From Ralstonia sp. RRA (GTDB taxonomy: Bacteria > Pseudomonadota > Gammaproteobacteria > Burkholderiales > Burkholderiaceae), in assembly GCF_037023145.1 (NCBI RefSeq), contig NZ_CP146091.1, positions 1,674,001-1,738,000 of the forward strand: a stretch of DNA of 64,000 bases, read 5' to 3'. The notes beneath the pieces are model-generated. The model saw nothing but the letters and a program-made list of their open reading frames with translations, was not told the origin of the DNA and did not search any database. Numbering within the stretch: position 1 is the first letter of the stretch; each line of letters opens with the position of its first letter. A program made the position numbers and the translations under genes. Positions 45,255-54,434 of the stretch are shown here, piece after piece.

Positions 45255-46556
45255 TTAGTGAGACTCGCGCGCTTCGCGCAGGCTCAGCACGGTCAACAGC
45301 GTGATGGCGCTGCACGCCATCATGTAGAAGGCAGGGGAGAGCGGATTGCCGGTGCGGGCCAGCAGCCACGTCACGACAAACTGGCACGAGCCGCCAAACA
45401 CCGTCACGCCAATCGCGTAGATCACCGACAGGCCGCTGGCGCGCACCTTGATGGGCAGCAACTCCATCATCATGAGCAGCATGGGCGTGGTGCCGAGGTA
45501 CAGGGTGCCGGTCAGCAGCGCCGACAGCGCCAGCACCAGCGGCACGCTCGGGTAATGCGTCATCAGCCAGAAGGCGGGATAGAGCAGCACCACGGTCACC
45601 AGCGTTGCGCCCACCACCAGCGGCTTGCGGCGCGGCAGACGATCGGCCAGCCAACCGGAAAGCAGCGAAGCGCCAAAGCTGGTCAGGCCCGTCACGCAAC
45701 CCGCGAGCAACGACAGCGACGCCGGCAGATGCAGCTCGCGGATCATGTAGGTCGGCATGAAATAGATCACCAGATACGTGCCTACCGTCCCACCGATGAT
45801 GGTGAGAACGCCCTTGACCACCAGCCCGCCGTGCTCGCGGAACAGCATGCCGAGCGGGCTGGGTGCGTGCGTTTCGGCCGTATGGGTTTCGTCCAGGTGC
45901 GATCGGATGTAGAGACCGACGGGCGCAATCAGCAGGCCCAGGAAAAACGGCACACGCCAGCCCCAGCTCTGCAGCGCTTCCGGCGATAGGCTGCCGTACA
46001 GAATGGCGGCAGTGAGCGCGCCACACAGCGCGGCGATGCCCTGGCTACCCAACTGCCAGCTCACGCGAAAGCCACGCCCTTTGATGCCGCCGGACTCCAT
46101 CAGCATGGCGGTCGATGCACCAATCTCACCGCCCAGCGAAAAGCCCTGCAGCAGACGCCCCGCCAGAATCACCAGCGGGCCAAACAGGCCTGCGGTGGCG
46201 TACGTCGGCGCGACGGCCAGGCACAGCGTGCCGATGACCATCAGGCCGATCGTCAGTGTCATGGCGGCCTTGCGTCCGTGGCGGTCGGCATAGTTGCCGA
46301 TCACGAAGCCACCCAGCGGCCGCATCACAAAGCCGATACCAAACGTCGCCACCGCCAGCAGCAGCGAGCCATAGGCGCTATCCGACGGGAAGAACAGCTT
46401 GCCGATCATCAGCGCAAAGAAGCTGTAGACCGTGAAGTCGTACATCTCCAGCGCATTGCCGATCGAGCATGCCGCAATCAACCGCGCCTGGCTGGTGGGC
46501 TTGGGTGTAGCGATGGCCGAGGCGGGCAGGGCCGGCTGCAGGGTGGCGTCGTTCAT
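45255..46556 (-). CDS. MFS transporter, metabolite:H+ symporter (MHS) type
   Basis: This 433-residue, 12-helix transporter has the MHS/ProP-ShiA signature (IGNALEMYDFTVYSFFA near the N-terminus, FVMRPLGGFVIGNYADRHGRK after helix 2, GRLLQGFSLGGEIGAS). It should import an organic acid or amide with H+. The start at 46556 is preceded by GGAG at about 8 bp; the longer upstream frame crosses the intergenic region. It is first in the operon with the M20 hydrolase and amidase. Confidence 0.9.
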   Translation of the reverse strand: MNDATLQPALPASAIATPKPTSQARLIAACSIGNALEMYDFTVYSFFALMIGKLFFPSDSAYGSLLLAVATFGIGFVMRPLGGFVIGNYADRHGRKAAMTLTIGLMVIGTLCLAVAPTYATAGLFGPLVILAGRLLQGFSLGGEIGASTAMLMESGGIKGRGFRVSWQLGSQGIAALCGALTAAILYGSLSPEALQSWGWRVPFFLGLLIAPVGLYIRSHLDETHTAETHAPSPLGMLFREHGGLVVKGVLTIIGGTVGTYLVIYFMPTYMIRELHLPASLSLLAGCVTGLTSFGASLLSGWLADRLPRRKPLVVGATLVTVVLLYPAFWLMTHYPSVPLVLALSALLTGTLYLGTTPMLLMMMELLPIKVRASGLSVIYAIGVTVFGGSCQFVVTWLLARTGNPLSPAFYMMACSAITLLTVLSLREARESH

Positions 46557-46838
46557 GAGGGTCTCCATCCGCGAGTTGGGGAAGGGCTTCTGCGAGCCCT
46601 TGGGCGTTTGAAGTATTCCGGGAACGCGCGCGCAGAAAAAATCGCAAATATTCATCCCGATAACCAAATAGAATCACCGTCATAACCGGTGCGTATCCGC
46701 CATCAGGGAAAGCCCGCGAAGCCTTGCCCAACAGGCATCAGACACATAGGGACGACCGCGTCACCTATCGTCGGGGCGCACCGTGGTGAAGAGGCTTGCC
46801 CCGTGCGAGGGCGCAGCCCGAGAGAAGAGGAGGGCCAC

Positions 46839-47756
46839 ATGAAGCTGCACCAACTACGCATCCTGCTGGCGGTGGCACAGCACGGCAGCATCCATGAGGC
46901 GTCGCGCAGCCTGCATATCTCGCAGCCGGCGCTCTCCAAGGCCATTGCTGAACTGGAACGGGAGTTGGGCGTCACGCTGCTGTCGCGCTCGGTGCGTGGT
47001 GTGAGCCTGACGGCGTATGGGATGGCGCTGGTCAAGCGCGCCAGCGTGGTTGAGCAGGAGTTGCGTCACGCGCTGGAAGACATTGAATCCATCCGTGGGC
47101 ACGCAGAAGCCGAGCTCAATATCGGCTTTACCGCCGTGGCCTCCGGTGGACCGCTACCTGACGCAATGGCAGCGTTGCGCACGCGTTTTCCCAACGTTGC
47201 ACTGCGCGGCTTCGAGCAACGTCCGCAGCAGCTTTTGGAGGGCTTGCGCGAAGGGCGGCTCGATCTCGCGCTGATCTCCAGCAACAGCGGGCCTGGCACT
47301 GGTAGCTTTCAGTGGGAACCGCTGTTCTCTGTATCGATGCGCCTGGCTGTGCGCCCCGGCCATCCCTTGCGACGGGTGCGTCGGCTGCGCCCGTTACTTG
47401 ATGCAGACTGGCTCGTGCTGGATCCGCTGGATGACCCCGGCAGCCCGATGGTCAGCCTGATGCGCCTGCACCGGCTCGACATCCCGCGCCGCATCGTGCA
47501 GAGCGGATCCAATCTGCTCGGGCTGCAATTGGCCACCAAGACCGATCTCATCAGCATGTGGTCGGACTTTGTCTTCAGCGGCACTGGCGGCCCCTTGCGC
47601 ATGGTGCCCGGCTCGCTGGACGTGCTGCCGATGGAGGATGAATTGCCCGACTTCAACGTCTACATGGTCTATCGGTCGGCAGACCTGATGACGCATGTCT
47701 GTGCGGAGTTCAGCAAGGAGATCCGGCACTTCGCGCAGAGCTACCGCCAACGCTGA
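46839..47756 (+). CDS. LysR-family regulator (AbgR/TdcA-like)
   Basis: This 305-residue regulator has the HTH MKLHQLRILLAVAQHGSIHEA with LHISQPALSKAIAELERELG, then the effector domain. The start follows a strong GAGGAGGG. It is divergent from the transporter-amidohydrolase-amidase operon, the same arrangement as AbgR with the p-aminobenzoyl-glutamate genes abgABT, so it is the probable regulator of that operon. Confidence 0.92.
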   Translation: MKLHQLRILLAVAQHGSIHEASRSLHISQPALSKAIAELERELGVTLLSRSVRGVSLTAYGMALVKRASVVEQELRHALEDIESIRGHAEAELNIGFTAVASGGPLPDAMAALRTRFPNVALRGFEQRPQQLLEGLREGRLDLALISSNSGPGTGSFQWEPLFSVSMRLAVRPGHPLRRVRRLRPLLDADWLVLDPLDDPGSPMVSLMRLHRLDIPRRIVQSGSNLLGLQLATKTDLISMWSDFVFSGTGGPLRMVPGSLDVLPMEDELPDFNVYMVYRSADLMTHVCAEFSKEIRHFAQSYRQR

Positions 47757-47792
47757 ACGTCGGCAAGACGACGCGCCGGCATGCGTGGTGCG

Positions 47793-48770
47793 TCATGCGC
47801 CAGCTTCCGCGCGTACTGCTCCCGGTGGCCGTCCGACCACCCGCTTGAATGCCCGGCTGAACGCAGCAAGTGACCCGTAGCCAAGCCGATAGGCGACGGC
47901 TTCGATCGCCTCGTGGTCGCGCGCGATCCATTGCGCGGCAAGCCGCATCCGCAGTTCGGTCAGGTAGCGCACCGGCGTCATCCCGGTCGCCGCAAGAAAG
48001 CGCTCGGCAAACACGGAGCGTGACACGCCCGCCTGCGCAGCCAACTCTGCAACGCTCCAATTGCGGCCCGGATCACGATGCAGCGCGACGATCGCGCGGC
48101 CAAGCTTCGGTTCGCGCAGTGCCTGCACCCAGCCCGTTGCGTCGCCGCAGCCGCACTCGACCCAGCCACGCACGATGAATGCGGCCACCACATCGGCGAG
48201 CCGCGCGAGGATGCCCGCAAAACCCGCGCGCTCTGAGCACGATTCACGTTCCATCGCGTCGAGCATCGGGCGGATTTCAGGGTAACGGGCGAGCAGGGTG
48301 CCAACATGCATGAACTGCGGCATCGTGCCGACGAGCGGCTGCATGCCGCCCAGATCCAGCTCCATGCACGCACTGAAGATCAGCGCATCGCCGGCCGTCT
48401 GCTCCGTCCCGGCGCACGACGACACACCGACCGATGCGACCGTGTCGCAGATCTTGGCAGCCTCAAAGCCACCGATTTCGCGACACGGGGCATCCACATC
48501 AGACATCAGCGCATGCGTGCTGCCGTGCGGCAGCAGGATCGCATCACCGGCTTCAAGCCACATCGTCGCGCCGGTCGCATCCCGCAGCAGCACAGGCCCG
48601 CGCCCAACGAAATGGAACTGTGCACGCCCCGGCGCATGGCCGAAGCTCAACCCGAAGGGCCGTGCGACCTGGATGCGCCGGTATTGAACGCCGCTCAACC
48701 GCATGCCCAGCAACAGCTCGCTGACAAGGTCATGCACGTCGGGCAGGGGAGAAAGCAGGGGCTCGGACAT
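47793..48770 (-). CDS. AraC-family transcriptional regulator with cupin domain
   Basis: This 325-residue regulator has an N-terminal cupin-like sensor (DAILLPHGSTHALM, residues 60-100) and a C-terminal pair of HTH motifs (WSVAELAAQAGVSRSVFAERF and AIEAVAYRLGYGSLAAFSRAFKR). The start at 48770 is chosen at MSEPLLSPLP; upstream codons of the open frame lie in the divergent promoter. It faces an MFS exporter gene and probably controls it. Confidence 0.9.
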   Translation of the reverse strand: MSEPLLSPLPDVHDLVSELLLGMRLSGVQYRRIQVARPFGLSFGHAPGRAQFHFVGRGPVLLRDATGATMWLEAGDAILLPHGSTHALMSDVDAPCREIGGFEAAKICDTVASVGVSSCAGTEQTAGDALIFSACMELDLGGMQPLVGTMPQFMHVGTLLARYPEIRPMLDAMERESCSERAGFAGILARLADVVAAFIVRGWVECGCGDATGWVQALREPKLGRAIVALHRDPGRNWSVAELAAQAGVSRSVFAERFLAATGMTPVRYLTELRMRLAAQWIARDHEAIEAVAYRLGYGSLAAFSRAFKRVVGRPPGAVRAEAGA

Positions 48771-48888
48771 GGGTTCCGGACGATCAATCAACAATAACGG
48801 ATTGTATGTCATAGACCGTCCCATCATCAGGGCCTACCATGCGCCCTTATTGGTACTTTCCCTGATGTTTCCTCATACGGAACGACGC

Positions 48889-50100
48889 ATGAATCCCGGA
48901 ATCTCCACCACCGCCTCAATCGCGGCCCCCCGTGAACCGGCCTGGGGCGCGGTCTTTGCAATGACGCTTGGCGTGTTCGGGCTCGTCACGGCCGAATTCC
49001 TGCCCGCCAGCCTGCTCACGCCAATGGCCGAAAGCCTGGGCGTGACCGAAGGCGTTGCCGGGCAGGCCGTGACAGCCACCGCAGCGGTCGCCCTCGTTAC
49101 AAGCCTGCTGACAGCCGCCGCGACCCGCGCGATCGACCGGCGCCGCGTGCTGCTGGCGTTCTCGGTGCTGCTCATCGCATCCAACCTGGCGGTTGCATTT
49201 GCGACCAACCTGACGACGATCCTGATCGGCCGCGTGGTGCTGGGCATCGCACTCGGCGGCTTCTGGACCATGGCAACCGCGACCGCGATGCGGCTCGTGC
49301 CCGCCGCGATGGTGCCGCGCGCACTGTCGATCATTTTCAGCGGCGTTGCTGTCGCGACGATTGCCGCCGCACCGCTAGGCAGTTACTTCGGCCATCTGAT
49401 TGGCTGGCGCAATGTGTTCCTGGCGGCGGCAGCATTGGGTGCCATCGCCTTTGCATCGCAGATCGCGACACTGCCGTCGATGGCGCCGAGCGGAACGACC
49501 CGGCTGCGCACGCTGGTCGACGTGCTGCGCCGGCCGACCGTCGGCATCGGGATGTTTGCCACGATCCTCGTATTCACCGGGCATTTCGCGTTCTTCACGT
49601 ATCTGCGGCCGTTCCTTGAACAGGTTGCCGGCGTGGGTGTGAACGGGCTGTCGGCGATTTTGCTGGGCTACGGCATCGCCAACTTTGTCGGTACGTCGCT
49701 CGCCGGCCGTGTGCTTGAGCGCCGTCTGCGGCCGATGTTGATTGCAATGCCGGCGCTGATGGTGGTGCTCGGCATCGCGCTCGTCGCGCTGGGCCGTGCC
49801 CCGGTCATCGACGCCGTACTGATCGCACTCTGGGGCATGGCGTTCGGCGGCGTGCCGGTGGCCTGGTCGACGTGGGTTACGCGCACGGTGCCGGATGAGG
49901 CCGAGAGTGCTGGCGGCCTGATTGTCGCGGCCATCCAACTTGCCATCGCGACTGGCGCAGCGGCTGGCGGCGTTGTGTTCGATGCGAACGGTGCGGCTGG
50001 CGTGTTTGTGGGCGCCGCGGTCGTGCTGGCCATCGCGGTCGCAACGATCATGGCGGGCGTGCCGAAGCGGGTTGGGATGGTGGCCGCGCTGGCCGAGTGA
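48889..50100 (+). CDS. MFS transporter (NepI/AraJ-type drug or nucleoside exporter)
   Basis: This 403-residue, 12-helix MFS protein belongs to the DHA1 exporters (TLGVFGLVTAEFLPASLLTPMA, RAIDRRRVLLAFS loop, GRVVLGIALGGFW). The start at 48889 gives a normal N-terminus; an in-frame ATG at 48865 is possible. It is divergent from the AraC-type regulator, a common exporter arrangement. Purine nucleosides, sugars or drugs are possible substrates. Confidence 0.89.
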   Translation: MNPGISTTASIAAPREPAWGAVFAMTLGVFGLVTAEFLPASLLTPMAESLGVTEGVAGQAVTATAAVALVTSLLTAAATRAIDRRRVLLAFSVLLIASNLAVAFATNLTTILIGRVVLGIALGGFWTMATATAMRLVPAAMVPRALSIIFSGVAVATIAAAPLGSYFGHLIGWRNVFLAAAALGAIAFASQIATLPSMAPSGTTRLRTLVDVLRRPTVGIGMFATILVFTGHFAFFTYLRPFLEQVAGVGVNGLSAILLGYGIANFVGTSLAGRVLERRLRPMLIAMPALMVVLGIALVALGRAPVIDAVLIALWGMAFGGVPVAWSTWVTRTVPDEAESAGGLIVAAIQLAIATGAAAGGVVFDANGAAGVFVGAAVVLAIAVATIMAGVPKRVGMVAALAE

Positions 50101-50177
50101 TGTGCGGATGCGGGCTGGCGGGTTGATGGGCTGATCAGCTCGCTGGCGGCACTGTTCTCTGGCCTGGATGTTTTTCT

Positions 50178-50193
50178 CATAATTTGCATTATG
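50178..50193. promoter_or_regulatory. AT-rich inverted repeat
   Basis: CATAAT (50178-50183) and ATTATG (50188-50193) are perfect inverted arms around TTGC, in a short AT-rich patch between two convergent genes. No gene starts here on the plus strand, so its role is unclear. Confidence 0.35.
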
Positions 50194-50239
50194 TTAAATT
50201 TGATACGAACCAGCATCGCCGATCCCAACCCGTTCTTGA

Positions 50240-50578
50240 CTAAGCCTTCTTCAAAAACTCCGGCTTGAGCAGATAGCTCACCCCATCGATCTTGCAATCG
50301 ATCGGATGATCGCCCGCAACGAAGCGGATGTTCTTGATCTTGGTGCCGGCCTTGAGCGTGCCCGACCCGCCCTTGAGCTTCAAATCCTTGACCAGCGTGG
50401 CTGAATCGCCAACGTTCAGAATGTTGCCGTTGCTGTCCTTGATCACGGGCTCAGCTTCCACTTCGACTTCCTGCGCTGCCGGGTTCCATTCGTGCGCGCA
50501 ATCCGGGCAGATGAAGAGCTCGCCATCTTGGTAGGTGTTTTCAGAGGCGCATAGCGGACAAGCTGGAATGACGGACAT
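50240..50578 (-). CDS. PhnA/YjdM-family zinc-ribbon protein
   Basis: This 112-residue protein has an N-terminal zinc ribbon (PACPLCASENTYQDGELFICPDC: CxxC, then CxxC) and a C-terminal beta domain (NVGDSATLVKDLKLKG, KPEFLKK) of the YjdM (formerly PhnA) family. Despite the old name it is not the phosphonoacetate hydrolase. Its role is unknown. Confidence 0.9.
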   Translation of the reverse strand: MSVIPACPLCASENTYQDGELFICPDCAHEWNPAAQEVEVEAEPVIKDSNGNILNVGDSATLVKDLKLKGGSGTLKAGTKIKNIRFVAGDHPIDCKIDGVSYLLKPEFLKKA

Positions 50579-50655
50579 ATCGATCGAGTTGCATGAAATT
50601 GGCGAAATGGGGTCGCACTATAGCAGCCGTGATGCCACCCAACGGTTGATGATCG

Positions 50656-51540
50656 TCACGCCGGGGCGCCCAGTACATCCATGAAATTGCACAGCGCCGC
50701 ACTCTGCGCCTGTTCCCGCCACAGCAAATGGACCTCCACCGCCAGCGGCAGCCAGTCCACCCGCTTGAATACTACGCCGGGCGGGTTCATGCGCCGGATG
50801 CTGTCCTGCATGACGGCCACACCCAGGCCTGCGCTGACCAGCCCCAGGATGATCGAGATCTGCGGCGCCTCGAACTGGATATCCGGACGGAATCCGCTCG
50901 ATTCGCACGCCTCCAGCAGCCGCACGCGCCCCGCCGGGTTGAGCGCCTTGGGAAACGCGATCCACGGCAGGCCGTCCAGGTCTTGTGCCGTCACAGTGGG
51001 CCGAGCGGCCAGCGGATGATCTTCGGCCACCACCAGCACGAACGGCTCGCGCGTCAGCAGGCGGCTGGCCAGGGTGCCATCGGGTTTTGGCGGGTTGTAG
51101 ACGAAGCCGACATCGATCGCTGAACGCTCCAGCGCCTCGGCCTGTTCGCCGGAGCGCATGGTTGACAGCTTCAGGTTCACACGCGGATACGCCGCCCGGA
51201 ACTGCCGCAGGGCAGCCGGTAGCCGCCCGCTGTGGATCACCCCTTCGCAATAGCCGATGCCGAGCGTGCAGGCTTCTCCCCTGCCCGCCTGGCGCGCCTG
51301 CTCTTCCACCCGTTCGGCCTGGGCGAGCAGGTTGCGGGCCTCTTGGAGGAAATCCCGGCCTGCGGTGGTCAGCCGCACGCGTTGTTTGACGCGCTCGAAC
51401 AGTTGCAGCCCGAGGTGATCTTCCAACTGGCGGATCTGGCGCGAGAGCGGCGATTGCGAGATGTGCAGCCGTTCAGCGGCACGCCCAACGTTTTCCGTCT
51501 CTGCCACGGCGACGAAATACCGGAGCTGTTGCAGTTCCAT
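50656..51540 (-). CDS. LysR-family transcriptional regulator
   Basis: This 294-residue regulator has the HTH MELQQLRYFVAVAETENVGRAA with LHISQSPLSRQIRQLEDHLG, of the CatR/BenM-like subgroup. It is divergent from a Bcr/CflA-type exporter and probably regulates it. Confidence 0.92.
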   Translation of the reverse strand: MELQQLRYFVAVAETENVGRAAERLHISQSPLSRQIRQLEDHLGLQLFERVKQRVRLTTAGRDFLQEARNLLAQAERVEEQARQAGRGEACTLGIGYCEGVIHSGRLPAALRQFRAAYPRVNLKLSTMRSGEQAEALERSAIDVGFVYNPPKPDGTLASRLLTREPFVLVVAEDHPLAARPTVTAQDLDGLPWIAFPKALNPAGRVRLLEACESSGFRPDIQFEAPQISIILGLVSAGLGVAVMQDSIRRMNPPGVVFKRVDWLPLAVEVHLLWREQAQSAALCNFMDVLGAPA

Positions 51541-51579
51541 GGTGAGTCCTGTAGTGCATCAAGTCTGCCAAATTCAGTC

Positions 51580-51608
51580 TTGGACAGCATTATATGGGCG
51601 GCCATAGA
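51580..51608 (+). promoter_or_regulatory. Candidate promoter of the Bcr/CflA exporter
   Basis: TTGGAC (51580-51585), a 17-bp spacer and CATAGA (51603-51608) make a reasonable sigma70 match, 43 bp before the exporter ATG and next to the divergent LysR gene. The -10 box is imperfect. Confidence 0.4.
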
Positions 51609-51651
51609 GTCAACGCATCGCGACTTCGCACCGATTGCGAAAGGACTTGAC

Positions 51652-52902
51652 ATGGATACCGCCACACATCGGCCCGGCCTGACGCCGCATCTGACGATTC
51701 CCCAGGGCATTCTGCTGAGCACGCTCGTCTTGCTGAGCGCCTCCGGCCTGGTTGCCTCAGACATCAACCTGCCCGGCATGCCGCTCGCAGCCCAGGCGCT
51801 GGATGCCCCCATCACAGCCTTGCAGCAGACCTTCAGCGTGTACGTGATCGGGCTGGCGGTCGCGCAAGCGCTGTATGGCGCGCTGTCGGACACCTACGGG
51901 CGCCGGCACCTGGTGATCGGCGGCATGATGATCTATGCGCTGGCGTCGATCGCCTGTGCCCTGGCGCCCAGCGTGGCGCTGTTTGGCCTGGCGCGCGTAT
52001 TCCAGGCGCTCGGTGCCGGGGCAGGAATGGTGATTGGCCGCGCCATCATCGGCGACATCTTCGATGCCAAGCGGGCCGCGCGCATCTTCACCACCATCAT
52101 GCCGATCGTCGGGGCGTCGCCCGCGCTGGCGCCGCTGGTGGGCGGCTATCTGACGGACGCCGTCTCGTGGCACGCACCGTTCCTGCTGACCGCCACCCTG
52201 GGCGTCGCGGCGGTCGTGCTGATGCTGCTCTATATCCCGGAAACCATGCCCCAAGCGCGTCGGCAGCGCAGCGCGTTCGTGACGTTCCGCAATTACCCGA
52301 TGCTGCTGCGTCAGCCGCGCTTCTGGACGTACGCGCTCAACCTGTGCGTCGGCTATGCGGCCTACCTCGGCTATCTGGCAGCGTCACCCGTGATTCTTGA
52401 ACACATGGGGCTGGGGCCCAAGGCCGCAAGCACGTGCTACATCAGCCTGTCGGTCACGTACATCTTCAGCAACCTGGTGTCGCGACATTTTGCGGGCCGG
52501 TATGCGCTCGATCGGCTGCTCGGCGTCGGCTATGCATTCTTTGCGCTTGGCGCAGCGTGCCTGGTCGGCGTAGCGCTGGCGGGCGTGAGCACGCCCTGGC
52601 CGGTGATCTTTGCCATCTCCATCATCACGCTGGCCAATGGTGTACTGATACCGCTGTCGTTTGCGGGCGGTGTGACGAGCTTTCCGTCCACAGCGGGTGC
52701 CGCTTCGGGCCTGATGGGGGCGATGCATCTGGCCGCCGGATCGGCAGCCATCTACACGGTTGCCGCATTGCCGGGCACCGTTTCCGCACTGGCGGCATTT
52801 GTTGCGTGCGTAGCCGCCTTCGGATGCATCGCATTTCCGCTTTCGCTGCGCCTGGCACGGCAATCCGAAGAGGTGCCGGCGGCAACCTGCGCCGCACGCT
52901 GA
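51652..52902 (+). CDS. MFS transporter, Bcr/CflA family
   Basis: This 416-residue, 12-helix drug exporter has the DHA1 signature GALSDTYGRRHLVIGGMMIYALAS and RVFQALGAGAGMVIGRAIIGD, and SDINLPGMPLAA of the Bcr/CflA branch. Bcr/CflA members export sulfonamides, bicyclomycin or other drugs, or amino-acid-like molecules. The start at 51652 follows AAAGGAC. It is divergent from a LysR regulator. Confidence 0.91.
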   Translation: MDTATHRPGLTPHLTIPQGILLSTLVLLSASGLVASDINLPGMPLAAQALDAPITALQQTFSVYVIGLAVAQALYGALSDTYGRRHLVIGGMMIYALASIACALAPSVALFGLARVFQALGAGAGMVIGRAIIGDIFDAKRAARIFTTIMPIVGASPALAPLVGGYLTDAVSWHAPFLLTATLGVAAVVLMLLYIPETMPQARRQRSAFVTFRNYPMLLRQPRFWTYALNLCVGYAAYLGYLAASPVILEHMGLGPKAASTCYISLSVTYIFSNLVSRHFAGRYALDRLLGVGYAFFALGAACLVGVALAGVSTPWPVIFAISIITLANGVLIPLSFAGGVTSFPSTAGAASGLMGAMHLAAGSAAIYTVAALPGTVSALAAFVACVAAFGCIAFPLSLRLARQSEEVPAATCAAR

Positions 52903-52989
52903 GCCAGCATCACCGCGCAATCATCTTGTTGGCATCGCCCTTCGGTATCATCCCGTCTTCAACGTTTTTACCCGATCTGGGAGGTCATC

Positions 52990-53337
52990 ATGGGCGAAGC
53001 CAAACGACGCGGCACGCAAGCCGAACGCGTTACCCAAGCGAAATCCCGGCTGGACGCGCTGCGTCCTGAAAAGCTGGTCTGCGGCGCCTGCCAGACCGCC
53101 TTCACCGAGTTTGAAGGGATGGAGCCGCGCGACATGCCTGGCATCCACGCCATCTTTGGCGGCGAATGCCCGAACTGCGGCGAGAGCGTGATCTCGTTCA
53201 ACGGCGAGCCCGAAGCCGTGGCTGCCGCCATGCTGGCGTATCAAGACGCCATGGAAGATGCCAAGCTCGGCGCGCAGACGCAGGAAGGCAAGCACGTGCC
53301 GTACGTGGACGAAGAAGACAAGCCCACGCAACATTGA
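52990..53337 (+). CDS. Small zinc-ribbon-like hypothetical protein
   Basis: This 115-residue protein starts MGEAKRRG, a SEC-C-like basic N-terminus, and has two Cys pairs (LVCGACQTAF and GECPNCGESVI) that could bind zinc. The C-terminus is acidic. The ATG is preceded by GGGAGG. It lies 14 bp before a DUF1653 gene. I know no function for it. Confidence 0.78.
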   Translation: MGEAKRRGTQAERVTQAKSRLDALRPEKLVCGACQTAFTEFEGMEPRDMPGIHAIFGGECPNCGESVISFNGEPEAVAAAMLAYQDAMEDAKLGAQTQEGKHVPYVDEEDKPTQH

Positions 53338-53351
53338 GCACCGAGCCCACC

Positions 53352-53561
53352 ATGCAAGACACCCCGGTGCACCGCTACCGCCACTACAAGGGCGGCGAAT
53401 ACGAATGGCTGTGCGAGGCCACGTACGAGCCGGATCCATCCATCAAGATGACGGTCTATCGCGCTGCCAACGGCACGATCTGGACACGCCCGTCGACGAT
53501 GTTCCACGAGATGGTGGAAATTGACGGCCGTCAGGTGCCGCGATTCGCGCGCATCGACTGA
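53352..53561 (+). CDS. DUF1653 family protein
   Basis: This 69-residue protein has the DUF1653 core: YRHYKGGEYEWLCEATYEPD, then VYRAANGTIWTRPSTMFHEMVEIDG and the RFARID end. The family is a small beta-rich domain of unknown function. Its stop is immediately followed by the start of the DUF817 gene, so the two are translated together. Confidence 0.85.
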   Translation: MQDTPVHRYRHYKGGEYEWLCEATYEPDPSIKMTVYRAANGTIWTRPSTMFHEMVEIDGRQVPRFARID

Positions 53562-54434
53562 ATGACGAGCGATAGCGTTTCGATACGAGCGGGCCTGCGG
53601 GCCCGCTTCACATATTGGCGCGACCTGACCGGTGTCTGGGCTGCCCGCCATGGCCAACTGGCGGCGGGGCTGCACGAGTTTGTCGTCTTCGGCATCAAGC
53701 AGGCGTGGGCGTGTCTGTTTGGCGGGCTGATGGTCGCCCTGCTGATCGGTACGCACCTCTGGTATCCGGCCAATGCGCCGATTGCCCGGTACGACGCGCT
53801 AACGATTGCCGCGGTCATCATTCAGATCGCCCTGCTTTGGCTGAAGCTGGAAACGTGGGATGAAGCCAAGGTGATCCTGATGTTCCACGTGGCCGGCACG
53901 GGCATGGAGGTGTTCAAGACAGCCGTCGGCTCATGGATCTATCCAGAGGCGTCATTGCTGCGCATCGGTGGTGTACCGCTGTTTACCGGCTTCATGTATG
54001 CCTCGGTGGGCAGCTATATCGCGCGGGCGTGGCGCGAGTTTGATCTGCGGTTCTCGCACCATCCGCCGCTGGTGGTCACTGCCCTGCTCTCGCTGGGCAT
54101 CTACGCCAACTTTTTCCTGCACCACTACTGGTGGGATTTGCGCTACGCGCTGATGGTGCTGATTGCCATGGCGTTTCGCCGCTGCTGGATTCATTTCCGC
54201 ATTGATCGCGTGCACCGGCGCATGCCGTTCCTACTCGGCTTTACGCTGGTCGCACTGTTCATCTGGCTGGCAGAAAACATCGGCACATTCACACGCACCT
54301 GGCTCTATCCGAACCAGTTGCAGAGCTGGGAAATGGTGTCGATCGCCAAGCTTGGCGCGTGGTTCCTGCTGACCATCATGAGCTACGTGATGGTGACGCT
54401 GGTCAACCCGCCGCAGCCCGTTGAGGGTGCTTGA
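53562..54434 (+). CDS. DUF817 family membrane protein
   Basis: This 290-residue protein has about eight hydrophobic segments and the DUF817 blocks AGTGMEVFKTAVGSWIYPE, LFTGFMYASVGSYIARAW and WLAENIGTFTRTWLYPNQ. Several buried acidic and His residues suggest a catalytic or metal site in the membrane, but no function is established. It begins with zero spacing after the DUF1653 stop. It overlaps the convergent gene by 32 bp. Confidence 0.86.
   Translation: MTSDSVSIRAGLRARFTYWRDLTGVWAARHGQLAAGLHEFVVFGIKQAWACLFGGLMVALLIGTHLWYPANAPIARYDALTIAAVIIQIALLWLKLETWDEAKVILMFHVAGTGMEVFKTAVGSWIYPEASLLRIGGVPLFTGFMYASVGSYIARAWREFDLRFSHHPPLVVTALLSLGIYANFFLHHYWWDLRYALMVLIAMAFRRCWIHFRIDRVHRRMPFLLGFTLVALFIWLAENIGTFTRTWLYPNQLQSWEMVSIAKLGAWFLLTIMSYVMVTLVNPPQPVEGA

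Noticed and set aside
43953..45989. Plus-strand frame of 678 codons across the amidase and M20 genes
   Set aside because: It spans two real genes on the other strand and has a His/Arg/Gln-rich composition typical of antisense frames.
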